Positions 43,206-52,089 of a DNA stretch of 64,000 bases are shown in pieces (positions within the stretch are counted from its first letter, which is position 1; each line of letters begins with the position of its first letter). This stretch comes from Marinobacter sp. EhC06 (GTDB lineage Bacteria; Pseudomonadota; Gammaproteobacteria; Pseudomonadales; Oleiphilaceae), in assembly GCF_001650915.1 (NCBI RefSeq), contig NZ_LXYO01000036.1, forward strand, positions 90,050 through 154,049. Direction: 5' to 3'. The notes beneath the pieces were generated by a model, which was not told the DNA's origin, did not search any database, and was given only the letters and a program-made list of their open reading frames with translations. The position numbers were made by a program, and so were the translations under genes.

Positions 43206-44027
43206 TCAGTTCTGTTTCAGGGTGTCCAGTTCTGCTGGAAGCTTGAACACCATTTTGCGTTTGTTCAGGGGGCAGTCGAATTCGAGATGAAAGGCTAAAA
43301 GCTGTAAGGGTGATCCTGCGGCTCGGCCATACAGGCGATCACCGATGATCGGGTGCCCCAGGCCAGCCAGGTGGCGGCGGATCTGGTGTTTCCGGCCGGT
43401 TTCGATGCTGACCTGGATCAGTGAGGTCTGCTCGGCCTCATTTTTTTCCAGTGTCGAGACGTGGCTGACCGCCGTTTTTTCCTCAACAGGCGCATCAACG
43501 ACCTGCTCCTGCGCGTCCATCAAGCCGGTCACTCGAGCCTTGTAGTGTTTGGTCATCGTTCGGCCCGAGAAGCGCTGGGAAAGGGCTCCGGCCGCTTTCG
43601 GGTCGTGGGCGATCAGCATCAGTCCGGCGGCATCGGCGTCGAGCCGGTGGACCAGATGGCAAGGCCGCTGGAGCTGGACCTCCGCCAGGCGGAGCAGGCT
43701 GCAATGGTCCCCCCACTGTGAGCCCTGTGCCAGCAGGCCGTGGGGTTTGAACCAGACCGTGTAGCGCTCAAGATCCTCCAGCAGAACCGGATCCTCCGGT
43801 TTTTTCGTCAATACCTTCTCATCGTAGTAAAGCTGCAGCCGGATGCCCGGTTTGAGTTCCTTGGTGGCACGGCGCAGTCGAAGGCGCTTGCCCTTGTGAG
43901 TCCACCAGCAGGCGCCCTTTACCATGGCATCCTTGATTTTCTGGCGGGAGAGCCCTGGCGATGCCTCGCTCAGGGCGTCTATGGCTTTGCTGGCTTGCTT
44001 TAGGGTGATATCAATGGTGGTTCGCAT
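43206..44027 (-). CDS. RluA-family pseudouridine synthase
   Basis: The 273-residue protein has the catalytic motif HLVHRLDADAAGLML (Asp near residue 129), a GRKHQIRRHLAGLGHPIIGDRLYG block and an N-terminal S4-like region (LSRQKIKDAMVKGACWW). It modifies an rRNA or tRNA uridine; the target cannot be told. It interrupts the yicC-gmk order on the opposite strand. Confidence 0.88.
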   Translation of the reverse strand: MRTTIDITLKQASKAIDALSEASPGLSRQKIKDAMVKGACWWTHKGKRLRLRRATKELKPGIRLQLYYDEKVLTKKPEDPVLLEDLERYTVWFKPHGLLAQGSQWGDHCSLLRLAEVQLQRPCHLVHRLDADAAGLMLIAHDPKAAGALSQRFSGRTMTKHYKARVTGLMDAQEQVVDAPVEEKTAVSHVSTLEKNEAEQTSLIQVSIETGRKHQIRRHLAGLGHPIIGDRLYGRAAGSPLQLLAFHLEFDCPLNKRKMVFKLPAELDTLKQN

Positions 44028-44176
44028 GGAATCTTGCAGTCAGTGAACGAAAGAATAGGCAAATGGTATCAGCTGCCGCCCTCGTGGGGTGCGGTGTTTT
44101 GCCAAAGTCCGTATAATTCCGTGCTTTACCGGCCGGAATACGCGGCCGTCGCGTCCAGGTTTGGAGTTCTCGGAAT

Positions 44177-44809
44177 ATGAGTCAGGCAGTTGAGCAGGGT
44201 ACTCTGTACGTTATCTCCGCGCCATCCGGTGCCGGCAAGACCAGCCTGGTGGCAGAAATGCTCCGCAATGACGAGAAGCTCGGTGTGTCCGTTTCCCATA
44301 CCACCCGCGCCATGCGAGAGGGTGAGCAGGACGGGGTAAACTACCATTTTGTCGGTCGGCCCGAGTTCGAGGCGATGATCGCCCGGGGCGATTTCCTGGA
44401 GCACGCCGATGTCTTCGGCAACTATTATGGCACCTCCCAGGTCTGGGTGCGGGAAACTCTGGCAACGGGCCAGGATGTGATCCTCGAGATCGACTGGCAG
44501 GGTGCCGCGCAGGTGCGCCGACTGGTTCCCGAGTGTGTCAGTATTTTCATCGTGCCTCCTTCGCCCGAAGTGTTGCGAGAGCGTTTGATAGGGCGAGGCA
44601 CCGATGCGCCGGAGGTGGTAGAGCGCCGCCTGGCAGAGGCCGAGGAGGAGTGCCGTCACGCTGTGGAGTTCGATTTCCTGGTGGTTAATGATGACTTCAG
44701 TGCTGCCCTCGGGGATCTGCTTGCCATTGTGCGCGCCCAGCGCTTGCGTATGGAAGTGCAGCAATCAAGGCACCGGTTATTACTCGCGGGATTGTCCGGC
44801 CCGGGCTGA
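44177..44809 (+). CDS. gmk: Guanylate kinase
   Basis: The 210-residue P-loop kinase has ISAPSGAGKTSLVAEML, the GMP-binding SHTTRAMREGEQDGVNYHF and the LID motif RLIGRGTDAPEVVERRL. It phosphorylates GMP to GDP. rpoZ and spoT follow, the standard order. Confidence 0.96.
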   Translation: MSQAVEQGTLYVISAPSGAGKTSLVAEMLRNDEKLGVSVSHTTRAMREGEQDGVNYHFVGRPEFEAMIARGDFLEHADVFGNYYGTSQVWVRETLATGQDVILEIDWQGAAQVRRLVPECVSIFIVPPSPEVLRERLIGRGTDAPEVVERRLAEAEEECRHAVEFDFLVVNDDFSAALGDLLAIVRAQRLRMEVQQSRHRLLLAGLSGPG

Positions 44810-44895
44810 TACGGGGTTTTCCTGTATACAAATTGAACCGGCCACAGTAAACTGTGCGGTCTGCTGAAACAGTCATTTTATTAGTCGGGGAAGTT

Positions 44896-45108
44896 ATGGC
44901 ACGAGTTACCGTTGAAGATTGTCTGGAAAACGTTGATAACCGCTTCCAGCTGGTAATGCTGGCTACCAAGCGTGCCCGTCAGCTCGCTACCAAGGGTGCC
45001 GAGCCGATGGTAGCTGAAGAGAATGATAAGCCCACGGTAATTGCCCTGCGCGAAATTGCCGAAGGCAAGATTACTCGTGATCTGCTCAAGGAAGAAGACG
45101 ACGAGTAA
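44896..45108 (+). CDS. rpoZ: RNA polymerase omega subunit
   Basis: The 70-residue protein starts MARVTVEDCLENVDNRFQLV and has KRARQLATKG and the KPTVIALREIAEGKI block of omega. It helps assembly of RNA polymerase and is part of one ppGpp site, which fits its place beside spoT. The start at 44896 has GGGGAAG upstream; the frame is open 14 codons further up. Confidence 0.95.
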   Translation: MARVTVEDCLENVDNRFQLVMLATKRARQLATKGAEPMVAEENDKPTVIALREIAEGKITRDLLKEEDDE

Positions 45109-45222
45109 GCGATCTGCGGATGTTCGGTATATAAGTACCTATCCGCAAGTGAGAAGCATTGAAATCTGTCCCCGCGGTTTTATAGTGTAACTATAGAGCG
45201 TTGCTGGAAGGACTCTGGAAGG

Positions 45223-45251
45223 ACCCGGATGCGTGCATTCGGGTTTTTTTG
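45223..45251 (+). terminator. Terminator after rpoZ
   Basis: A 10-bp stem (ACCCGGATGC / GCATTCGGGT, one G-T pair) with a 2-base gap is followed by seven T. It ends 32 bases before spoT, so spoT expression may rely on read-through or its own promoter. Confidence 0.85.
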
Positions 45252-45282
45252 TCCCTGAATTTCATGAAGTCGTGGAGGCGCG

Positions 45283-47424
45283 GTGTCGGCAGAGGCTACG
45301 GTTGAAGGACTGGCTCGAGAGCTCAGCTCCTACCTTGATACCAATCGCATCAACCAGGTGCGACGGGCCTATTATTATGCCGAGCAGGCCCATGAGGGCC
45401 AGATGCGCAAGAGCGGCGACCGTTACATCACCCACCCCCTGGCCGTTGCCCATATCCTTGCCGATCTCCGGCTGGACCATCAGAGCCTGATGGCAGCCAT
45501 GCTCCATGATGTGATCGAAGACACGGGTATTCCCAAGGATGCGCTGGCGGAACAGTTTGGCGAGGATGTGGCGGAGCTGGTGGACGGGGTCAGCAAACTG
45601 ACCCAGATAGAATTTCGTTCCCGGGCGGAAGCCCAAGCCGAAAACTTCCAGAAAATGACCCTGGCCATGGCACGCGACATCCGAGTGATTCTTGTGAAGC
45701 TGGCGGACCGCCTGCACAACATGCGCACCCTCGGCCCCATGCCCTATGAAAAACGCCAGCGCATTGCCACCGAAACCCTCGATATCTACGCCCCCATCGC
45801 GAATCGCCTGGGTATGCACTCGATCTGCACCGAGCTTGAGGATCTGGGCTTTTCCTCCCTGTATCCGATGCGCTCCAAGTACATCTCCAAGGCGGTGGAC
45901 AAGCTCCGTGGTAGCCACCGGGAGATCATCGAGGACATTCGCGGCAAACTGCAGGAGAAGCTGGAAGAGCGCGGCCTGCCGGGCCGGATCCTGGGCCGGG
46001 AGAAACACCTGAACAGCATCTACAACAAGATGAAGTTCAAGCAGAAGTCCTTCCATGAAATCATGGATGTGTATGCCTTCCGGATCATCACCGACACCGA
46101 AGACGACTGCTACCGCATCCTGGGCGCCGTGCACAGCCTCTACAAGCCCCTGCCTGGCCGCTTCAAGGACTACATTGCCATGCCCAAGGCCAATGGCTAC
46201 CAGTCGATTCACACCACCTTGTTCGGTATGCATGTGAATATCGAGATCCAGATCCGTACCGAGGAGATGGAGCATATCGCCAACAACGGTATCGCGGCCC
46301 ACTGGATGTACAAGAATGAGCCCAGCAGCGTCACCAGCGTGAATCAGGCACGGGTGGACCGCTGGGTGAAAGGGTTGATGGAGATGCGGGAACGGGCCGA
46401 TGACTCCATGGAGTTTATCGAGCACGTTAAAGTCGACCTGTTCCCGGATGAGATATACGTGTTCACTCCCAAGGGCCGCATCATGGAGTTGCCCAGCGGG
46501 GCAACGCCGGTGGACTTTGCCTATGCCATCCATACGGATATTGGCAACGCTACCGTCGCCTGTCGCATCAACCGCAATCTGGGTTCATTGAGTCAGCCCT
46601 TGCAGAGTGGTCAGACCGTCGAGATCATTACCGCGCCCGGTGCCCGGCCCAATCCCGCGTGGCTCAGCTTTGTGGTAACCGGCAAGGCGCGCAGCAGTAT
46701 CCGCCATGTGCTCAAGAGCCAGAAGCGAGCGGAATCGCTGGAGCTTGGCCGCACACTGCTGAAAAAGTCCCTCAAGGGCTTTGGTGCCAAACTGTCTGAG
46801 ATCAGCGACGCCCAGAAGCAGGCGGTGGTCAATCATAATCAGGTCAACAGTTTTGATGATCTGATCAGTGACATTGGCCTCGGCAACCGCATGGCCTATC
46901 TGGTTGCCCGTCAGCTTGCCAGCGGCTCCGAGGATGCTGAAGCCAGTGAAGTGCCTCGCGATATTGAGGGCGGCAATCACAGCCCCGTGACCATTCGTGG
47001 CACCGAAGGCCTTCTGGTCCGGTTCGCCAGCTGTTGCAAGCCGATTCCGGGGGACCCGGTTGTCGGGGTGATGGATTCCGGCAAAGGCATGGTGATTCAT
47101 TCCGATACCTGCTCTCGCTTGCCGGAGGATGATGAGGGCCGGGCCCGCCTGACCCATCTGAAGTGGGCCAAGGACATTACCGATGAGTTTTCCGTGGAGC
47201 TGCGAGTAGAGCTGGAGCGCCAGCGAGGTGTGATCGCCGAGATGGCCAACGCCGTTGCCATGGCTGACGGCAACATCGAGCGCATCAACGTGGAAGAGCA
47301 GAATGCCCGCTTTGGCGTGGTCAGTTTGGTGGTGCATGTGAATGGTCGCCGTCACCTGGCCCGGGTGATGCGGCGAATCCGCAACATTCGTGCGATTACC
47401 CACATCAGCCGCGTGCGGCACTGA
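45283..47424 (+). CDS. spoT: Bifunctional (p)ppGpp synthetase/hydrolase
   Basis: The 713-residue Rel/Spo protein has the hydrolase HD domain with HDVIEDTG, the synthetase domain with the bifunctional-type RFKDYIAMPKANGYQSIHT, a TGS domain (DEIYVFTPKGRIMELPSGA) and a C-terminal ACT domain. Both active sites look intact, so it can make and degrade the alarmone. The start is GTG 45283 behind GGAGG. ridA follows. Confidence 0.95.
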   Translation: MSAEATVEGLARELSSYLDTNRINQVRRAYYYAEQAHEGQMRKSGDRYITHPLAVAHILADLRLDHQSLMAAMLHDVIEDTGIPKDALAEQFGEDVAELVDGVSKLTQIEFRSRAEAQAENFQKMTLAMARDIRVILVKLADRLHNMRTLGPMPYEKRQRIATETLDIYAPIANRLGMHSICTELEDLGFSSLYPMRSKYISKAVDKLRGSHREIIEDIRGKLQEKLEERGLPGRILGREKHLNSIYNKMKFKQKSFHEIMDVYAFRIITDTEDDCYRILGAVHSLYKPLPGRFKDYIAMPKANGYQSIHTTLFGMHVNIEIQIRTEEMEHIANNGIAAHWMYKNEPSSVTSVNQARVDRWVKGLMEMRERADDSMEFIEHVKVDLFPDEIYVFTPKGRIMELPSGATPVDFAYAIHTDIGNATVACRINRNLGSLSQPLQSGQTVEIITAPGARPNPAWLSFVVTGKARSSIRHVLKSQKRAESLELGRTLLKKSLKGFGAKLSEISDAQKQAVVNHNQVNSFDDLISDIGLGNRMAYLVARQLASGSEDAEASEVPRDIEGGNHSPVTIRGTEGLLVRFASCCKPIPGDPVVGVMDSGKGMVIHSDTCSRLPEDDEGRARLTHLKWAKDITDEFSVELRVELERQRGVIAEMANAVAMADGNIERINVEEQNARFGVVSLVVHVNGRRHLARVMRRIRNIRAITHISRVRH

Positions 47425-47502
47425 ACCCTACCAAAGCCCGGTTGACAGGCGCGCTCCGCAAAAGCGACGATTGGCGTTTTGGAAGAGAGGAAACCAAGGG
47501 TC

Positions 47503-47889
47503 ATGACCAACAAATCCGTAATTCAGACCGAGAATGCACCCCAGGCGATCGGTACCTATTCCCAGGCGGTAAAGGCGGGAGATACTGTATACCTGTCTGG
47601 CCAGATTCCGCTGGTACCGGAAACCATGGAAGTCGTCGCCGGCGATTTCGCTGCCAAGACCCGGCAAGTATTCGATAACCTCAAGGCTGTCTGCGAAGCC
47701 GCCGGTGGTGAGCTGAAGGATATTGTGAAGCTGAACATCTACATGACTGACCTGGCCAATTTCGCCACGGTCAATGAGATCATGGCCACTTATTTCCAGG
47801 AACCGTATCCGGCCCGAGCGGCGGTAGGCGTCGCGGCGCTGCCCAAGGGTGTGCCCATTGAAATGGAAGCGGTTATGGTGCTCAGCTAA
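47503..47889 (+). CDS. ridA: Reactive intermediate/imine deaminase
   Basis: The 128-residue YjgF/RidA protein has AIGTYSQAVKAGDTVYLSG, the conserved Arg region ARAAVGVAALPKG and a C-terminal EMEAVMVLS. It hydrolyses enamines and imines released by PLP enzymes. ATG 47503 was chosen as the family start over one eight codons upstream. A terminator closes the spoT-ridA unit. Confidence 0.94.
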   Translation: MTNKSVIQTENAPQAIGTYSQAVKAGDTVYLSGQIPLVPETMEVVAGDFAAKTRQVFDNLKAVCEAAGGELKDIVKLNIYMTDLANFATVNEIMATYFQEPYPARAAVGVAALPKGVPIEMEAVMVLS

Positions 47890-47915
47890 GACCTGATGAC
47901 ACCAGGATTCAGAAG

Positions 47916-47940
47916 AGGCGGCCTTGGGCCGCCTTTTTTA
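47916..47940 (+). terminator. Terminator after ridA
   Basis: A perfect 8-bp stem AGGCGGCC / GGCCGCCT with loop TTG is followed by a run of T. Confidence 0.92.
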
Positions 47941-47951
47941 ATGCCGTAGGC

Positions 47952-48818
47952 TCAGCCCTGGTCTATCATGGCGCGGTAGCCGGCCCGGAAATCCGGATAG
48001 CGGAACTGGAAGCCGGTGCTCAGCAGTCTCTTGTTGTTGCAGCGTTTACTGCCGGCCCGTCCGCCTTTACGGGCATCCGGCTGTGGCTCGGCACAGGGTG
48101 TTTGCTGCCGGACCCAGTCTACTACCTCATCAAGCCTCACCGGCTCGCAATCGCTGGCCAGGTAGCAGGTTTCCAGTGTCGCTCCCGAAAGTGCCAGTTT
48201 CACCAGGTGGGCTGCCGCGTCTGCTGCATCCTCTTCATGAATCCGGTTGCTGAACGGTGCTGGCTTCGTCGGATTCATGCGTCCCTCCTGGACCTCCTCA
48301 AGAAAACGCCGCCGTGACGGCCCGTAAATGCCACTGTAGCGGATGATGGTCGCCGGGTGGCCGCTTTCGAGCGCGGTCTGCTCGCCAGCCAGGACCTGCT
48401 CGCCGCTGAACCGGGCCGGTTTCGTGGGGCTGGATTCATCCACCCAGCTGTCGTCATCCTGTGAGTAGACACTGCTGCTGCTCACAAAGAACAGGTGTTT
48501 AAGGGATTGACCACCCAGGGCCTCCAATAAATTTGCCAGGCCCGTCACGTAGGCATCCCGATAACCCTGCTGATCGTAGCTGGAGGGCGTCAGGCAATAG
48601 ATAACGATGTCGAGTCCCTCCGGTAACTTACCGGTGAGTGTTTCCGGCCGGGTCAGGTCGGCGCCGATACCTTCAACGCCGTCGGGAACACGGTCCGGGT
48701 TCCGGCGCAGGCCGTACACCGTGGCTGAGGCTGTCAGTAGGGTGGCAATGGTGCCCCCGAGTTTGCCGCAACCGGCCACCAGAATTCGGTGCGCCTTACT
48801 ACCTTCAGTGATTGCCAT
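47952..48818 (-). CDS. NAD(P)-binding epimerase, YeeZ-like SDR
   Basis: The 288-residue extended/atypical SDR has the cofactor loop LVAGCGKLGGTIA, HLFFVSSSSVYSQ and YSGIYGPSRRRF (Tyr of the YxxxK-like site; the Lys is not obvious). The YeeZ family has no firm substrate. ATG 48818 is chosen over a TTG four codons earlier, which is one base from the AAGGA and so too close. It is divergent from oxyR. Confidence 0.85.
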   Translation of the reverse strand: MAITEGSKAHRILVAGCGKLGGTIATLLTASATVYGLRRNPDRVPDGVEGIGADLTRPETLTGKLPEGLDIVIYCLTPSSYDQQGYRDAYVTGLANLLEALGGQSLKHLFFVSSSSVYSQDDDSWVDESSPTKPARFSGEQVLAGEQTALESGHPATIIRYSGIYGPSRRRFLEEVQEGRMNPTKPAPFSNRIHEEDAADAAAHLVKLALSGATLETCYLASDCEPVRLDEVVDWVRQQTPCAEPQPDARKGGRAGSKRCNNKRLLSTGFQFRYPDFRAGYRAMIDQG

Positions 48819-48894
48819 AGACAATTTCAATCCTTATGCTTTACCTCATAAATTCGTGAAACTTCGACCCGCATCTTTCTGACCGGAGCTCACC

Positions 48895-49854
48895 ATGACT
48901 CTCACCGAGTTACGATACGTCGTTACGCTGGCCCGCGAAAGGCATTTTGGCAGGGCTGCAGAGCGTTGCCATGTCAGTCAGCCAACGCTCAGCGTTGCTG
49001 TTAAAAAGTTGGAAGACGAGCTCGGTATACCGCTTTTTGAGCGAAGCAAAAGCAGCATCCGTGTCACCGAAACCGGGCTGCGCATTATCGAACAGGCCCA
49101 GCGTGTCCTCGACCAGGTCGGCCTGATCAAGGACATGGCCCAGGATGGCAAGAACCAGCTCAACTCACCTCTGAAAGTGGGCGCCATCTACACCATTGGC
49201 CCCTACCTGTTCCCGCACCTGCTGCCGGAACTCAGGCGTGCCGCCCCGGAGATGCCACTCTACATTGAAGAGAACTACACCGCGAACCTGAGGCAGAAAC
49301 TCCGGCAGTCTGAGCTGGACGCCATTATTATTGCTCTGCCGTTCGAGGAGCCGGAAGTGGTTACCCTGCCGCTTTACGATGAACCGTTTGTTGTTCTGCT
49401 GCCGGCCGGGCATCCGCTGGCCAGTAAGGAACAGTTGACTGCGGACGAACTGGCCAAGGAGCAATTGCTTCTGCTCGGGCCGGGCCACTGTTTCCGGGAC
49501 CAGGTTCTGGAATCCTGTCCACCACTGGTGGAGGCCGTGACGCATCGGGCCAATAATGGTTCACCGGCTCTGGTCACCGAAGGCAGTTCCCTCGAAACCA
49601 TTCGCCATATGGTGGCTTCCGGCCTGGGCATTACCGTACTGCCGCTCTCGGCCGCCACGGCCATGCAGTACCATGAAGACATCCTGGCAGTACGGCCGTT
49701 TGCGCCTCCGGTGCCGTTCCGCACGGTGGCCCTGGCCTGGCGGGTTACTTTCCCGCGGCCCAAGGCTATTGATGTGCTGTCCCTGGCTGCCAGCCAGTGC
49801 CGGGTAATTGAAAAGGCGAAAACAGATACACCGGTTGTGGCTGAAAGCGCCTGA
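48895..49854 (+). CDS. oxyR: Hydrogen peroxide sensor OxyR
   Basis: The 319-residue LysR regulator has the N-terminal HTH (AAERCHVSQPTLSVAVKKLE) and the sensing pair Cys199 and Cys208 in GHCFRDQVLESC, at exactly the E. coli positions. The disulfide forms on peroxide and activates catalase and peroxidase genes. recG begins eight bases after the stop, the same pairing as in P. aeruginosa. Confidence 0.96.
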   Translation: MTLTELRYVVTLARERHFGRAAERCHVSQPTLSVAVKKLEDELGIPLFERSKSSIRVTETGLRIIEQAQRVLDQVGLIKDMAQDGKNQLNSPLKVGAIYTIGPYLFPHLLPELRRAAPEMPLYIEENYTANLRQKLRQSELDAIIIALPFEEPEVVTLPLYDEPFVVLLPAGHPLASKEQLTADELAKEQLLLLGPGHCFRDQVLESCPPLVEAVTHRANNGSPALVTEGSSLETIRHMVASGLGITVLPLSAATAMQYHEDILAVRPFAPPVPFRTVALAWRVTFPRPKAIDVLSLAASQCRVIEKAKTDTPVVAESA

Positions 49855-49862
49855 GCCTGCTT

Positions 49863-51938
49863 ATGACGTCACTGGATGACATTCCGGTCACCCAGCTCAA
49901 GGGCGTAGGAAGCGCCCTGGCAGAGAAGCTCGCCAAGCTGGGCATTGTCTCCCTGCAGGACCTGCTCTTTCACCTGCCACATCGGTATGAGGACAGAACC
50001 CGCGTTATACCCATGGGAAGTCTTCGCATTGGCGACGTCGCTGTGGTGGAAGGGGAGGTGATGAAAGCCGATCTCGTGATGGGACGCAGGCGCAGCCTGC
50101 AGGTGACCCTTCGAGATAGCAGCGGCTTTCTGGTCATGCGCTTCTTTCACTTTAACGCCGCCCAGAAAAACCAGCTGAGCGAAGGCGCCAGGGTTCGCTG
50201 CTTTGGCGAGGTTCGTCCTGGCCGCGCAGGGTATGAGTTTTACCACCCCGAGTACCAGGTGAACCCGCCGCCCATGCCGTCGGAAGGTGAGGCAACCCTG
50301 ACGCCGGTTTATCCTCTTACCGAGGGGATTCAGCAACCCCGGGTGCGCTCTCTGTGTCAGCAGGCCCTGGGCTATCTCCAGCGATTCCCGATCAAGGACT
50401 GGTTACCGCAGGGATTGTTGGCCAAATACCAGTTGCCCGGAATCACCGAAGCTGTCCAACTGGTGCATTCTCCACCTGCCAACGCGCCCGTAAACCAGTT
50501 GATGGAAGGACGCCACCCCGCGCAACAGCGATTGGTGATGGAAGAGCTGTTGGCGCACCAATTGAGCCTGCTGCAGGTGCGTGAGCAGATCCAGGCCCGC
50601 GAAGCGCTACCACTCCTGCCCACGGGTGACCTGCCCGAGCGTTTCCTGGACTCCCTGCCGTTCGCACTCACCGGTGCCCAGCGTCATGTGCTGGCTGACA
50701 TTCGTCAGGATCTGAGCCAGCCGATGCCGATGCTCCGGCTTGTCCAGGGCGATGTCGGCTCCGGAAAAACAGTGGTGGCGGCGCTGGCGGCATTGCAGGC
50801 CATTGGCGCTGGTGCCCAGGTGGCGTTGATGGCACCTACCGAAATTCTTGCCGAGCAGCACTTCCAGAATTTCCGGGCATGGCTGGAACCCCTTGGCATT
50901 CGCCTGGCCTGGCTATCCGGAAAGGTTAAGGGCAAAGCCCGGGCTGAAACGCTGGAAGCGGTCCAGTCGGGCGATGCCGGAGTGGTGATAGGCACCCATG
51001 CCCTGTTTCAGGAGGATGTAGAGTTCCACCGCCTTGCCCTGGTGATTGTGGATGAGCAGCACCGTTTTGGTGTTCACCAGCGACTCGCCCTGCGGGAAAA
51101 GGGCGTGGGCGGCTCCCTGGCACCTCACCAACTGATCATGACGGCAACACCGATTCCCCGTACCCTGGCCATGAGCGCCTATGCCGACCTGGATACCTCG
51201 GTGATTGACGAACTTCCGCCAGGGCGGAAGCCGATCGAAACCATCGTGATTCCAGACAGCCGCAGGGAAGATGTGATTGAACGGGTCCGCGGCGCCTGTC
51301 GGGAAGGCCGGCAGGCCTACTGGGTCTGTACCCTGATCGAGGAATCCGAAGCCCTGCAGTGCCAGGCAGCAGAAGTCACTGCCCAGGAGTTGGCCGAGCG
51401 ATTACCGGATCTGAAAGTGGGGCTTGTGCACGGGCGTTTAAAGGCTCAGGAAAAGGCGGCGGTAATGGAGCAGTTCAAAGTCGGCGAGCTGGATCTGCTG
51501 GTTGCTACCACTGTCATTGAAGTTGGGGTGGACGTGCCCAACGCATCGCTGATCATCATTGAAAACCCGGAGCGCCTCGGGCTGGCGCAGTTGCATCAGC
51601 TTCGTGGTCGTGTTGGCCGGGGCGAGCAGGCCAGTTTCTGTGTGCTGATGTATCACCCACCTCTGTCTGCCAATGGCAAGGCTCGGTTGCAGGCGCTCAG
51701 GGACAGTCAGGACGGCTTCTTTATCGCCGAGAAAGATCTGGAAATAAGAGGGCCGGGCGAGGTGTTGGGCACCCGGCAAACCGGTATGATGCAGTTTCGG
51801 CTGGCAGACTTTGAGCGCGACAAGGGCTGGATCGAGCCAGTTCGGGAAATGGCGCCAGGCCTGATGGCTCACCCGGAGGTTGTCCGCGCTCTCGTTAGGC
51901 GATGGCTTGGTGACAGAACGCGTTACGGCGATGTCTAG
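49863..51938 (+). CDS. recG: ATP-dependent DNA helicase RecG
   Basis: The 691-residue superfamily 2 helicase has a wedge/OB domain (residues 1-230), motif I QGDVGSGKTVVAALAALQ, motif II VDEQHRFG (the DEQH typical of RecG), motif III TATPIPRTL and motif VI QLRGRVGRGEQASFC. It reverses stalled forks and branch-migrates junctions. Confidence 0.96.
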   Translation: MTSLDDIPVTQLKGVGSALAEKLAKLGIVSLQDLLFHLPHRYEDRTRVIPMGSLRIGDVAVVEGEVMKADLVMGRRRSLQVTLRDSSGFLVMRFFHFNAAQKNQLSEGARVRCFGEVRPGRAGYEFYHPEYQVNPPPMPSEGEATLTPVYPLTEGIQQPRVRSLCQQALGYLQRFPIKDWLPQGLLAKYQLPGITEAVQLVHSPPANAPVNQLMEGRHPAQQRLVMEELLAHQLSLLQVREQIQAREALPLLPTGDLPERFLDSLPFALTGAQRHVLADIRQDLSQPMPMLRLVQGDVGSGKTVVAALAALQAIGAGAQVALMAPTEILAEQHFQNFRAWLEPLGIRLAWLSGKVKGKARAETLEAVQSGDAGVVIGTHALFQEDVEFHRLALVIVDEQHRFGVHQRLALREKGVGGSLAPHQLIMTATPIPRTLAMSAYADLDTSVIDELPPGRKPIETIVIPDSRREDVIERVRGACREGRQAYWVCTLIEESEALQCQAAEVTAQELAERLPDLKVGLVHGRLKAQEKAAVMEQFKVGELDLLVATTVIEVGVDVPNASLIIIENPERLGLAQLHQLRGRVGRGEQASFCVLMYHPPLSANGKARLQALRDSQDGFFIAEKDLEIRGPGEVLGTRQTGMMQFRLADFERDKGWIEPVREMAPGLMAHPEVVRALVRRWLGDRTRYGDV

Positions 51939-52089
51939 AGACGTCCATTTGGTCACTGAGTGCGTATGAAAGCGGTTTGGAAATAGAGTTCGGTCAACGT
52001 CAGGGTCATTTCTTTGCCCTATACTGAACTCAGTGTGATTTTCAGGTTCGGGTTATCCGACGGAAAACAGCAATATTCGGGAGAAATAT

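Noticed and set aside
45262..46533. Long minus-strand frame of 423 codons
   Set aside because: Antisense to spoT with no recognisable motif.
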